DNA of 64,000 nt from Pseudomonas sp. WS 5079 (lineage in GTDB: Bacteria > Pseudomonadota > Gammaproteobacteria > Pseudomonadales > Pseudomonadaceae). The notes below the pieces were generated by a model. It saw nothing but the letters and a program-made list of their open reading frames with translations. It was not told the origin of the DNA and ran no database searches. The stretch is from assembly GCF_012985465.1 (NCBI RefSeq), contig NZ_JAAQWN010000007.1:310001-374000 (forward strand), given 5' to 3'. Made by a program: the position numbers and the translations under genes. Within the stretch, counting starts at the first letter, position 1, and every line of letters begins with the position of its first letter. Positions 44,051-52,288 of this stretch are shown piece by piece.

Positions 44051-45109
44051 ATGTCCACTCCTCTGCCGCCGCGCGGGCGAGGCACCGCCACCAACCTGCA
44101 CAATCGCTTCGCGCCCACGGTGAGTGTGGCCGAGGATGACGGCTGGTATCAGGAAGTGCCGCCGACCCAGGGCACCGAAGTGCGCATCGAGACGGCAAAG
44201 ACCATCATCACCCGCAACACCTCGCCGGACCTGCCGTTCGACCGCTCCATCAACCCTTACCGGGGGTGTGAGCACGGTTGCATTTATTGTTATGCGCGGC
44301 CCAGCCATGCCTATTGGGACATGTCCCCGGGCCTGGACTTTGAAACCAAGCTGATCGCCAAGAGCAACGCCGCCCAGGTGCTGGAGCAACAATTGTCCAA
44401 GCCCGGTTATGTGTGCGCGCCGATCAACCTGGGCTCCAACACGGACCCGTACCAGCCCATCGAGCGCGAGTACCAGATCACCCGGCAAACCCTGCAAGTG
44501 CTGCTGCGCTATCGCCACCCGGTGACTATCGTGACCAAGGGTTCGTTGATCCTGCGTGACCTTGACCTGCTCACCGAACTGGCCCGCCAGCGGCTGGTGG
44601 CGGTGATGATCAGCCTTACCAGCCTGGACGATGAACTCAAGCGCATCCTGGAACCTCGTGCAGCGGCGCCCAAGGCGCGGCTGCGGGCGATCCGGGTGAT
44701 GCGCGAGGCAGGGATCCCGGTAGGCGTGCTGTGCTCGCCGATGATTCCGATGATCAACGACAGCGAACTGGAAAGCCTGCTCGCCGAGGCCCATGCCGCC
44801 GGGGCGCAGAGCGCCGCCTATATGATGCTGCGCCTGCCCCTTGAGGTGGCGCCGCTGTTCGAGGAGTGGTTGGCGGCCCATTACCCGCAACGGGCGGCCC
44901 ATGTGATGAGCCTGGTACGCCAGGTGCGCGGTGGCGAAGTCTATGACAGCCGCTTCGGTGTGCGCATGCGCGGTGAAGGACCGTTTGCCGACCTGCTGGC
45001 GCAACGATTTGCCAAGGCGATCAAGCGCTTGGGGCTTGACCGGCGGGAGGGCTTCAATCTCGATTGCAGTGCATTCTGTCCACCCGGCAGGCAGCTGGCT
45101 TTGTTGTAG
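44051..45109 (+). CDS. PA0069-family radical SAM protein, SOS-regulated
   Basis: This 352-aa protein belongs to the SPL-like radical SAM family. The cluster motif RGCEHGCIYCYARPSHAY gives Cys73, Cys77 and Cys80 (CxxxCxxC) that bind [4Fe-4S]; the N-terminus PPRGRGTATNLHNRF is typical of PA0069. Its substrate is unknown. Distant relationship to spore photoproduct lyase and control by a LexA box suggest a DNA-damage role, and I recall PA0069 as a LexA target in P. aeruginosa. It stands alone, divergent in function from its neighbours. Confidence 0.9.
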   Translation: MSTPLPPRGRGTATNLHNRFAPTVSVAEDDGWYQEVPPTQGTEVRIETAKTIITRNTSPDLPFDRSINPYRGCEHGCIYCYARPSHAYWDMSPGLDFETKLIAKSNAAQVLEQQLSKPGYVCAPINLGSNTDPYQPIEREYQITRQTLQVLLRYRHPVTIVTKGSLILRDLDLLTELARQRLVAVMISLTSLDDELKRILEPRAAAPKARLRAIRVMREAGIPVGVLCSPMIPMINDSELESLLAEAHAAGAQSAAYMMLRLPLEVAPLFEEWLAAHYPQRAAHVMSLVRQVRGGEVYDSRFGVRMRGEGPFADLLAQRFAKAIKRLGLDRREGFNLDCSAFCPPGRQLALL

Positions 45110-45340
45110 ACTGATACAAATGCGCGGGTTTCCCGGCCAGGGTAGTCGCGTTTTGATATCACTGAAACCCGCGAGATAGAGCGGTTGATTCAGTTTGAGT
45201 TAAGTTTCGGCAGGTACCTTGTTCATTGAGTGACTGATGGGTCGGCGGCGCTGGCTGGGTGGTTTGCATGTGTTGTTTCCCGGTGATCGCGCGTCGACCT
45301 CAACTGCAAGACTCTCCTGCCCCAACCACGAGGATGAATC
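45110..45340. other. Intergenic region before carbonic anhydrase
   Basis: This 231-bp gap holds no ORF that looks real. A 9-bp inverted repeat (CGCGGGTTT at 45123, AAACCCGCG at 45165) with a 33-bp spacer may be an operator or weak terminator. GAGGATG precedes the next gene. Confidence 0.4.
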
Positions 45341-46072
45341 ATGAGTGACAAGGATAAACAGCCGTTGGCTGCGTCGGCTTCAGCCCCTCACGAGGCGGAG
45401 TCCGCCGATGCAGCGCTGCAGCACATCGTTGATGGCTTTTTGCATTTCCATAACGAGGTCTTTCCCCAGCAGGAAGAGCTCTTCAAGAAACTCGCCACGG
45501 CCCAGAGCCCACGGGCGATGTTTATCACCTGTGCCGACTCGCGCATTGTTCCGGAACTGATCACCCAGAGCTCCCCGGGCGATTTGTTCGTCACCCGTAA
45601 CGTGGGTAACGTCGTGCCGCCTTACGGGCAGATGAACGGCGGTGTGTCCACGGCCATCGAGTACGCGGTGCTGGCGCTTGGCGTGCAGCACATCATCGTT
45701 TGCGGCCACTCCGATTGTGGCGCCATGCGGGCCGTGCTCAACCCCCAGAGCCTGGAAAAAATGCCCACGGTCAAAGCCTGGCTGCGCCACGCCGAGGTCG
45801 CCAAGACCATGGTCCAGGACAATTGTGATTGCGCCAATGAAGGCGAAAGCATGCAGGTGCTGACCGAAGAAAACGTCATCGCCCAGTTGCAACACTTGCG
45901 CACCCACCCCTCTGTGGCTTCGCGCATGGCCAACGGCCATTTGTTCATCCACGGCTGGATCTACAACATCGAGACCAGCGAGATCAAAGCCTACGATGCG
46001 GACCAGGCCACGTTCCGGCCGCTGAGCGGGTCCGGACCGATCCCTTCGGCGACGCCCAAAGCGCGCTTCTAA
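45341..46072 (+). CDS. Beta-class carbonic anhydrase
   Basis: This 243-aa zinc enzyme interconverts CO2 and bicarbonate. Zinc ligands are Cys64 (TCADSR, with the Asp66-Arg68 dyad), His123 and Cys126 (CGHSDCGAM). A nonconserved Ala/Ser-rich N-terminus (1-25) precedes the core and is not a clear signal peptide. Next to a SulP transporter (85 bp), it probably works in bicarbonate supply or pH control. It corresponds to PA0102 (psCA1). Confidence 0.93.
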   Translation: MSDKDKQPLAASASAPHEAESADAALQHIVDGFLHFHNEVFPQQEELFKKLATAQSPRAMFITCADSRIVPELITQSSPGDLFVTRNVGNVVPPYGQMNGGVSTAIEYAVLALGVQHIIVCGHSDCGAMRAVLNPQSLEKMPTVKAWLRHAEVAKTMVQDNCDCANEGESMQVLTEENVIAQLQHLRTHPSVASRMANGHLFIHGWIYNIETSEIKAYDADQATFRPLSGSGPIPSATPKARF

Positions 46073-46157
46073 AACAATCCCCTGCCGGGTAATGCGATGG
46101 CTGCCATGGATGCAGCCAGGCCTTGCCACGCCCGGCGAATGCCTCGGGAGAGTCATC

Positions 46158-47705
46158 ATGCGTGCAGCTCAATTAAAAACAGTGCTGCCACGGGAGCTGT
46201 TGGCTTCGGTGGTGGTGTTTCTGGTGGCCCTGCCCCTGTGCATGGGGATCGCCATTGCATCCGGGATGCCACCGGCCAAGGGGCTGATCACCGGGATTAT
46301 CGGTGGCCTGGTGGTGGGCTGGCTGGCCGGTTCGCCCCTGCAAGTCAGCGGCCCGGCGGCCGGCTTGGCGGTGTTGGTGTTCGAGTTGGTGCGCCAGCAC
46401 GGCATGCTGATGCTCGGGCCGATCCTGCTGTTGGCGGGCTTCCTGCAACTGGTGGCCGGGCGCCTGCGCCTGGGCTGCTGGTTCCGGGTGACGGCGCCGG
46501 CGGTGGTCTACGGCATGCTGGCGGGGATCGGGGTGTTGATCGTCCTGTCGCAAGTGCATGTGATGCTCGATGGGGCGCCCAAGCCTTCGGGGCTGGATAA
46601 CCTCGCGGGCTTCCCCGCCGCAGTGGCCCAGGCCATTCCCAGCCTGGGTGGCGGGCTCGGTTGGCAAGCCGGCCTGCTGGGCTTGGCGACCATGCTGGTG
46701 ATGTGGTTGTGGGACCGGTTTCGCCCGCAAAAGCTGCGTTTTGTCCCCGGCGCATTGCTTGGCGTGGGCCTGGCGACTGTGACCAGCCTGGCGCTGGCCT
46801 TGCAGGTCAAGCGCGTGGAGGTGCCGGAAAACCTCGCCGATGCCATTGATTGGTTGCGCCCCAGCGACCTGCTGAACCTGGCCGACCCCAACCTGTTGAT
46901 CGCGGCCTTCGCGGTAGCCTTTATCGCCAGTGCCGAAACGTTGCTCTCGGCGGCGGCTGTGGACCGTATGCACAACGGTCAGCGTTCGGACTTCGACAAG
47001 GAATTGTCCGCCCAGGGTGTAGGCAACATGCTATGCGGCCTGGTAGGCGCATTGCCCATGACCGGGGTGATCGTGCGCAGTTCGGCCAACGTCCAGGCGG
47101 GGGCAACCACGCGCTTGTCGGCGATGTTCCACGGCCTTTGGCTACTGGCCTTCGTATTGCTGTTGTCGAGCGTGCTGCAAAGTATTCCGGTGGCGAGCCT
47201 GGCGGGGGTGCTGGTGTACACCGGCATCAAGCTGGTGGACCTCAAGGCGTTCCGTGGCCTGGCGCGTTATGGCCGGATGCCGATGTTCACCTACGCCGCC
47301 ACGGCCCTGGCGATCATCTTCACCGATTTGCTGACGGGAGTGCTGGTGGGCTTCGGCCTGACCCTGGTCAAACTGGCGTGGAAGGCTTCACGGTTGAAAG
47401 TCAGCCTGATCGACCTGCCCCAGGACGGTGAGATGGAGTTGCGATTGACCGGTGCGGCGACCTTTCTCAAGGTGCCCGCATTGACCCAGGTGCTGGCGAC
47501 TGTGCCGGCGGGGACCACGGTGCATGTGCCGCTCAATAACCTGAGCTACGTGGATCACTCGTGCCTGGAGTTGCTGGAGGAATGGGGGCGGGCCAATGCG
47601 GCCAAGGGCTCGAAGTTGGTGATCGAGGCGCGCGGGTTGAAGCGCAGGTTGGAAGGGCGGATACGTACCACGACGCGGATTGGTTCGGCCCCGTCAGTGG
47701 GCTGA
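46158..47705 (+). CDS. SulP-family transporter with STAS domain, paired with carbonic anhydrase
   Basis: This 515-aa inner-membrane protein has about 10-12 helices (residues 10-420; LVALPLCMGIAIASGMPPAKGL is the SulP N-terminal signature) and a C-terminal STAS domain (about 430-510; LNNLSYVDHSCLELL). Linkage to carbonic anhydrase suggests bicarbonate as substrate, as in BicA-type SulP proteins; sulfate is the alternative. The ATG at 46158 has GGGAGAG upstream. Confidence 0.88.
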   Translation: MRAAQLKTVLPRELLASVVVFLVALPLCMGIAIASGMPPAKGLITGIIGGLVVGWLAGSPLQVSGPAAGLAVLVFELVRQHGMLMLGPILLLAGFLQLVAGRLRLGCWFRVTAPAVVYGMLAGIGVLIVLSQVHVMLDGAPKPSGLDNLAGFPAAVAQAIPSLGGGLGWQAGLLGLATMLVMWLWDRFRPQKLRFVPGALLGVGLATVTSLALALQVKRVEVPENLADAIDWLRPSDLLNLADPNLLIAAFAVAFIASAETLLSAAAVDRMHNGQRSDFDKELSAQGVGNMLCGLVGALPMTGVIVRSSANVQAGATTRLSAMFHGLWLLAFVLLLSSVLQSIPVASLAGVLVYTGIKLVDLKAFRGLARYGRMPMFTYAATALAIIFTDLLTGVLVGFGLTLVKLAWKASRLKVSLIDLPQDGEMELRLTGAATFLKVPALTQVLATVPAGTTVHVPLNNLSYVDHSCLELLEEWGRANAAKGSKLVIEARGLKRRLEGRIRTTTRIGSAPSVG

Positions 47706-47723
47706 CGAAACCGGATAAAAAAA

Positions 47724-47765
47724 TGTGGGAGCGGCGCTGCGACGATTCGACTTGCCCGCTCCCAC
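47724..47765. repeat. Degenerate REP hairpin after the SulP gene
   Basis: GTGGGAGCGG and CTTGCCCGCTCCCAC are inverted over about 22 bases of unrelated sequence, preceded by AAAAAAA and followed by TTTG. It is a single damaged unit between convergent genes and may act as a weak terminator in both directions. Confidence 0.6.
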
Positions 47766-47791
47766 ACTTTGTTCTGCGCCAGGCCGGAAAT

Positions 47792-48439
47792 TCAGGCTGG
47801 CTGATCCAGCTCCAACTCCACGCCCAATTGGCGCGACAGGCACGGCCAGCGCTTCCACGCGGCTTCCGTTGCCGGGCTCTTGAGCTGTTCGCGATAGGCC
47901 TCGACGGACTCCAGGGCGAAGCTCTCTTCATTGAGCATTTCATCCACCGCCAGGTGCACGGCTTCATCCAGCTGATTGGCGAAATCTTCGCCGATCAGTT
48001 GGTGGGCAATCACGTTGGCAACGGTGGTGTCTGCCGGAATCAACGGCTGGCCGAAATGCTTGATATACAGATCGTTTACTTCTTCCACCAGTCGGTGGGC
48101 CAGGTAGGCCTCGTCCAACAGGCCGTTGAGGCCTTCATGGGCCGTCAGGATCGCCGGCGGCTGTAGAAAGAAATGCTCGGCGATTTTCAGCACCGGCTTG
48201 ATCTGGCTTTCAATCCCGGCTTCCCGGGCCACGTCGTTGGCGGCGTCCAGCAGGTCCGGGACCTGGTCGATGTAGGCGGTGACGAAACGCGTCATCACGG
48301 CATTGCGATCACCGTCGGCCAGGGAAATGGCCGAGTGCAGGTGTGGCAACTGTGCGTCCAGTTGTTTAGCCAATTGGCCGGTGGACGCTTCGTGTTGATG
48401 GGCACGGGAAATCTGCTCGCGCAATGCGGCGGTGTTCAT
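47792..48439 (-). CDS. Conserved hypothetical protein (PA0104-like)
   Basis: This 215-aa soluble, helix-rich protein has no signal peptide or membrane segment. The sequence is acidic and repetitive in pattern (LDEAVHLAVDEMLNEESFAL, EAYLAHRLVEEVNDLYI). I know no function. It sits between the carbonic anhydrase/SulP pair and the cox cluster, as PA0104 does, and is divergent from coxB. The ATG at 48439 has AGGAGCTTT-like sequence upstream. Confidence 0.75.
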   Translation of the reverse strand: MNTAALREQISRAHQHEASTGQLAKQLDAQLPHLHSAISLADGDRNAVMTRFVTAYIDQVPDLLDAANDVAREAGIESQIKPVLKIAEHFFLQPPAILTAHEGLNGLLDEAYLAHRLVEEVNDLYIKHFGQPLIPADTTVANVIAHQLIGEDFANQLDEAVHLAVDEMLNEESFALESVEAYREQLKSPATEAAWKRWPCLSRQLGVELELDQPA

Positions 48440-48806
48440 GAAAGCTCCAGGAATACGGGCGTAGGAAAGGGGATTGCATAAGGTAGCTCGTTTATACGAG
48501 CCCCTAAGACGCATTTGTCATAATTATTTCATGGTTATGCGCCGCTGTTATATCGAAATGCCATCGTTCGTCGGATAGGCCCTGAATCTGCTGGCCGGCC
48601 AATGCCGTTCGTCTCTTTTTACTGATTTGTCCCCACACATTGCGGGGTCGCAGTCGCTGTCTATACTCGGGTTTGTACGCAATTAGCTGATGACGCCCGA
48701 CTGCATTAGGCAGGCAAGGCTTGGCGGATGTAAGCAGTTTGGAAGCCGCCCCCTTGGCCGCAGGTGCAAACCGGCGGGATAACAAGAACGATAAGGGGAA
48801 CCCGCA
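48440..48806. other. Long control region upstream of the cox cluster
   Basis: This 367-bp gap holds no credible gene. It contains an AT-rich stretch (48515-48560), a sigma-S-like -10 element (48661-48667) and a leader of about 130 bases to coxB. AAGGGG precedes the coxB ATG. The region probably integrates starvation and oxygen signals. Confidence 0.5.
48661..48667 (+). promoter_or_regulatory. Candidate sigma-S -10 element for coxB
   Basis: CTATACT matches the sigma-S -10 core (CTATACT), preceded by TGT. In P. aeruginosa the aa3 oxidase operon is starvation-induced through RpoS (established knowledge), which makes this the best candidate. It implies a leader of about 130 bases. Confidence 0.45.
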
Positions 48807-49934
48807 ATGACGCGACATCCACATGTTTGGATGGGCTTACTCTTGTGGTCAGTATTCAGCCAGGCGCAAGCCGCCTGGACGGTGAATATGGCACCAGGGG
48901 CCACTGAAGTCAGTCACGCCGTGTTCGACCTGCACATGACCATTTTCTGGATCTGTGTGGTGATCGGCATCATCGTGTTTGGCGCCATGTTCTGGTCGAT
49001 GATTGTGCATCGACGCTCCACGGGCCAGGTGGCGGCCAAGTTCCACGAAAGCACGACGGTCGAGATTCTCTGGACGGTGGTGCCCTTGCTGATCCTCGTC
49101 GCCATGGCCATTCCGGCGACCAAGACCCTGATCAACATCTACGACAGCAGTGAATCGGATATCGATATCCAGGTCACCGGCTACCAGTGGAAGTGGCACT
49201 ACAAGTACCTGGGCCAGGACGTCGAGTTCTTCAGCAACCTGGCCACTCCCGCCGAGCAGATCCATAACCAGGCCACCAAGGGCGAACACTATCTGCTGGA
49301 AGTCGACCAACCGCTGGTGCTGCCGGTGGGCGCCAAGGTGCGCTTTTTGGTGACGGCCGCCGACGTGATCCATTCGTGGTGGGTGCCGGCGTTTGCGGTC
49401 AAGCGCGATGCGATCCCAGGCTTCGTCAACGAGGCCTGGACCCGGGTCGAGAAGCCCGGCATCTACCGTGGCCAGTGCGCGGAGCTGTGCGGCAAGGATC
49501 ACGGCTTCATGCCCATCGTCGTCGAGGTCAAGTCCAAGGCCGACTACGAAACCTGGCTCGGCGAGCGCAAGGAGGAGGCCGCCAAGCTCAAGGAGCTGAC
49601 CTCCAAAGAGTGGACGCGTGAAGAGCTGGTGGCCCGTGGCGACAAGGTCTATCACACCACCTGCGTGGCCTGTCACCAGGCCGAAGGCCAGGGCCTACCG
49701 CCGATGTTCCCGGCGCTCAAAGGCTCGAAAATCGCCACTGGACCGGCGGCAGACCACCTGAGCATCGTCTACCACGGTAAGCCCGGCACGGCGATGGCGG
49801 CCTTTGGCAAACAACTGTCGGAAGTCGATATTGCGGCGGTCGTGACCTACGAGCGTAACGCCTGGGGCAACAACAAAGGCGACATGGTCACGCCCAAAGA
49901 CGTGCTGGCCATCAAACAGGCGGAAAGCAAATGA
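48807..49934 (+). CDS. coxB: Cytochrome c oxidase subunit II with fused cytochrome c domain (aa3 type)
   Basis: This 375-aa subunit has a signal peptide (1-22), two membrane helices (about 42-62 and 85-105), and a periplasmic cupredoxin domain with the CuA site CAELCGKDHGFM. A C-terminal cytochrome c domain (about 265-365) carries CVACH and a downstream Met ligand, so it is a caa3-like subunit II. First gene of the coxB-coxA-ctaG-coxC operon. Confidence 0.96.
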   Translation: MTRHPHVWMGLLLWSVFSQAQAAWTVNMAPGATEVSHAVFDLHMTIFWICVVIGIIVFGAMFWSMIVHRRSTGQVAAKFHESTTVEILWTVVPLLILVAMAIPATKTLINIYDSSESDIDIQVTGYQWKWHYKYLGQDVEFFSNLATPAEQIHNQATKGEHYLLEVDQPLVLPVGAKVRFLVTAADVIHSWWVPAFAVKRDAIPGFVNEAWTRVEKPGIYRGQCAELCGKDHGFMPIVVEVKSKADYETWLGERKEEAAKLKELTSKEWTREELVARGDKVYHTTCVACHQAEGQGLPPMFPALKGSKIATGPAADHLSIVYHGKPGTAMAAFGKQLSEVDIAAVVTYERNAWGNNKGDMVTPKDVLAIKQAESK

Positions 49935-49992
49935 ACCTCTTCATTGCGTATGCCCTGAACCGCCCCGCCCATCCGCTTGCAGGAGAACGGCC

Positions 49993-51582
49993 ATGAGCAC
50001 TGTGATCGATGACCACGGTCATGCCGCTGACCACGCCCACGGTCCCGCCAAGGGCCTGATGCGCTGGGTGCTGACCACCAACCACAAAGACATCGGGACC
50101 ATGTACCTGTGGTTCAGCTTCGCCATGTTCCTGCTCGGCGGCTCGTTCGCCATGGTGATCCGTGCCGAGCTGTTCCAGCCGGGCTTGCAGATCGTCGAGC
50201 CGGCGTTCTTCAACCAGATGACCACCATGCATGGCTTGATCATGGTGTTTGGCGCGGTGATGCCGGCATTTGTCGGCCTGGCCAACTGGATGATCCCACT
50301 GATGATCGGCGCGCCGGACATGGCCTTGCCGCGCATGAACAACTTCAGCTTCTGGCTGCTGCCGGCGGCGTTCCTGCTGCTGGTCTCGACCCTGTTCACC
50401 CCCGGTGGCGGGCCGAATTTTGGCTGGACCTTCTACGCCCCGCTTTCCACCACCTACGCCCCGGAAAGCGTGACGTTCTTTATCTTTGCCATCCACCTGA
50501 TGGGTATCAGCTCGATCATGGGTGCGATCAACGTGGTCGCCACCATCCTCAACCTGCGCGCACCGGGCATGACCCTGATGAAGATGCCGCTGTTCGTCTG
50601 GACCTGGCTGATCACCGCCTTCCTGCTGATTGCGGTGATGCCGGTGCTGGCCGGTTGCGTGACCATGATGCTGATGGATATCCACTTCGGCACCAGCTTC
50701 TTCAGCGCCGCTGGCGGCGGTGACCCGGTGTTGTTCCAGCATGTGTTCTGGTTCTTCGGCCACCCCGAGGTGTACATCATGATCCTGCCGGCCTTCGGTG
50801 CCGTCAGCTCGATCATCCCGACCTTTTCGCGCAAGCCGCTGTTTGGCTACACCTCGATGGTCTACGCCACGGCGAGCATCGCGTTCCTGTCGTTTATCGT
50901 GTGGGCGCACCACATGTTCGTGGTGGGTATTCCGCTGGTGGGCGAGCTGTTCTTCATGTACGCCACCCTGCTGATCGCGGTGCCCACCGGGGTCAAGGTG
51001 TTCAACTGGGTCAGCACCATGTGGCAAGGCTCGCTGACGTTCGAGACGCCCATGCTGTTTGCCGTGGCCTTTGTGATCCTGTTCACCATCGGCGGCTTTT
51101 CCGGGCTGATGCTGGCGATTGCCCCGGCGGACTTCCAGTACCACGACACCTACTTTGTGGTGGCGCATTTCCATTACGTACTGGTGCCTGGAGCGATCTT
51201 CGGGATCTTCGCCTCGGCTTACTACTGGCTGCCGAAATGGACCGGCCATATGTACGACGAAACCCTGGGCAAGCTGCACTTCTGGCTGTCGTTCGTGGGG
51301 ATGAACATGGCGTTCTTCCCGATGCACTTCGTGGGGCTGGCCGGCATGCCACGGAGGGTGCCGGACTACAACCTGCAGTTCGCCGACTTCAATATGGTGT
51401 CGTCGATTGGCGCCTTTATGTTCGGCGCCACGCAGATCTTCTTCCTGTTTATCGTGATCAAGTGCATCCGGGGCGGCAAGCCGGCGCCGGCCAAGCCGTG
51501 GGATGGCGCCGAAGGGCTGGAGTGGAGCATTCCTTCGCCGGCGCCGTATCACACCTTCACCACGCCGCCGGAGGTCAAATGA
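49993..51582 (+). CDS. coxA: Cytochrome c oxidase subunit I
   Basis: Subunit I (529 aa, 12 helices) holds heme a and the heme a3-CuB centre. Conserved stretches are TTNHKDIGTMYL near the N-terminus, FFGHPEVYIMILPAFG with the CuB His and the cross-linked Tyr, and the double His of VWAHHMFVVG, plus HDTYFVVAHFHYV for the heme His ligands. The stop overlaps a short ORF start (ATGA). Part of the aa3 oxidase operon. Confidence 0.98.
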   Translation: MSTVIDDHGHAADHAHGPAKGLMRWVLTTNHKDIGTMYLWFSFAMFLLGGSFAMVIRAELFQPGLQIVEPAFFNQMTTMHGLIMVFGAVMPAFVGLANWMIPLMIGAPDMALPRMNNFSFWLLPAAFLLLVSTLFTPGGGPNFGWTFYAPLSTTYAPESVTFFIFAIHLMGISSIMGAINVVATILNLRAPGMTLMKMPLFVWTWLITAFLLIAVMPVLAGCVTMMLMDIHFGTSFFSAAGGGDPVLFQHVFWFFGHPEVYIMILPAFGAVSSIIPTFSRKPLFGYTSMVYATASIAFLSFIVWAHHMFVVGIPLVGELFFMYATLLIAVPTGVKVFNWVSTMWQGSLTFETPMLFAVAFVILFTIGGFSGLMLAIAPADFQYHDTYFVVAHFHYVLVPGAIFGIFASAYYWLPKWTGHMYDETLGKLHFWLSFVGMNMAFFPMHFVGLAGMPRRVPDYNLQFADFNMVSSIGAFMFGATQIFFLFIVIKCIRGGKPAPAKPWDGAEGLEWSIPSPAPYHTFTTPPEVK

Positions 51583-51710
51583 GCCCGGTCATGAAAACAC
51601 TCCCGATCCCCTGTGGGAGCGGGCTTGCCCGCGATGGCGGCCTCAAGACCCCTGCAGAGCTTGAGGGCCTCATCGCGAAGCCAGCTCGCCCAGGTGGGCG
51701 CCATGGCTGA
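51579..51710 (+). CDS. Small ORF bridging coxA and ctaG (doubtful)
   Basis: An ATG overlapping the coxA stop opens a 43-codon frame that runs through a REP doublet and ends eight bases inside ctaG. The sequence from residue 11 is mostly translated REP (CGSGLARDGGLKTP), so it is not a conserved protein. Its value may be to keep ribosomes moving from coxA to ctaG. Confidence 0.2.
   Translation: MSPVMKTLPIPCGSGLARDGGLKTPAELEGLIAKPARPGGRHG
51611..51693. repeat. REP doublet inside the cox operon
   Basis: The left unit (CTGTGGGAGCGGGCTTGCCC) is intact; the right unit (CATCGCGAAGCCAGCTCGCC) is decayed. It lies between coxA and ctaG on the same transcript, and its right end touches the ctaG ribosome binding site (AGGTGG, 51692-51697). 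Confidence 0.75.
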
Positions 51711-52254
51711 CTCCGTCCCTCTCAACCGCCTGGTCACGCGCCTGCTGATCCTGGTGCTGGCGATGTTCGCCTTCGGTTTTGCCCTGGTGCCGATCTACGA
51801 CGTGATGTGCAAGGCGTTCGGCATCAACGGCAAGACCGCGGGGCAGTACGAAGGCTCGCAGGTGGTCGATCCGTCACGTCAGATACGGGTGCAATTCCTG
51901 TCGACCAATGCCATCGATATGGTCTGGGAATTCCACTCCAAGGCCGACGAAATCGTGGTCCACCCCGGTGCGGTCAACGAGATGGTGTTCGTGGCCTTCA
52001 ACCCCACCGACAAGCCGATGACCGCCCAGGCGATCCCGAGTATTTCCCCGGCCGAAGCGGCGATGTACTTCCACAAGACCGAGTGCTTTTGCTTCACCCA
52101 GCAAGTGCTGCAGCCGGGAGAGCGCATCGAGATGCCGGTGCGCTTCATTGTCGATCGCGACATGCCCAAGGATGTGAAGCATTTGACCCTGGCGTACACG
52201 CTGTTCGATATCACTGCGCGCCAACCGCCCGTGGCTGTCCATACCGGCGGCTAG
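51703..52254 (+). CDS. ctaG: Cytochrome c oxidase assembly protein CtaG/Cox11
   Basis: CtaG (183 aa) is a membrane-anchored periplasmic copper chaperone that inserts CuB into subunit I. One N-terminal helix (about 11-32) is followed by a Cox11 domain with the copper-binding FHKTECFCFTQQ (Cys-Phe-Cys). A conserved Cys in VMCKAFGI precedes it. The ATG at 51703 has AGGTGG upstream; the frame is open further 5' through REP sequence and is not used. Confidence 0.94.
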   Translation: MADSVPLNRLVTRLLILVLAMFAFGFALVPIYDVMCKAFGINGKTAGQYEGSQVVDPSRQIRVQFLSTNAIDMVWEFHSKADEIVVHPGAVNEMVFVAFNPTDKPMTAQAIPSISPAEAAMYFHKTECFCFTQQVLQPGERIEMPVRFIVDRDMPKDVKHLTLAYTLFDITARQPPVAVHTGG

Positions 52255-52288
52255 GCGTGCCTGCGGGCTCGATTAGGAGAACGGATAC

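Noticed and set aside
45123..45173. Small RNA gene or terminator in the gap before carbonic anhydrase
   Set aside because: The 9-bp inverted repeat has a 33-base spacer and no T tract or promoter that I can support.
49912..51552. 546-codon open frame antisense to coxA
   Set aside because: The translated sequence is low-complexity His/Gln/Arg/Asp and has no family match that I recognise. coxA on the plus strand is certain.
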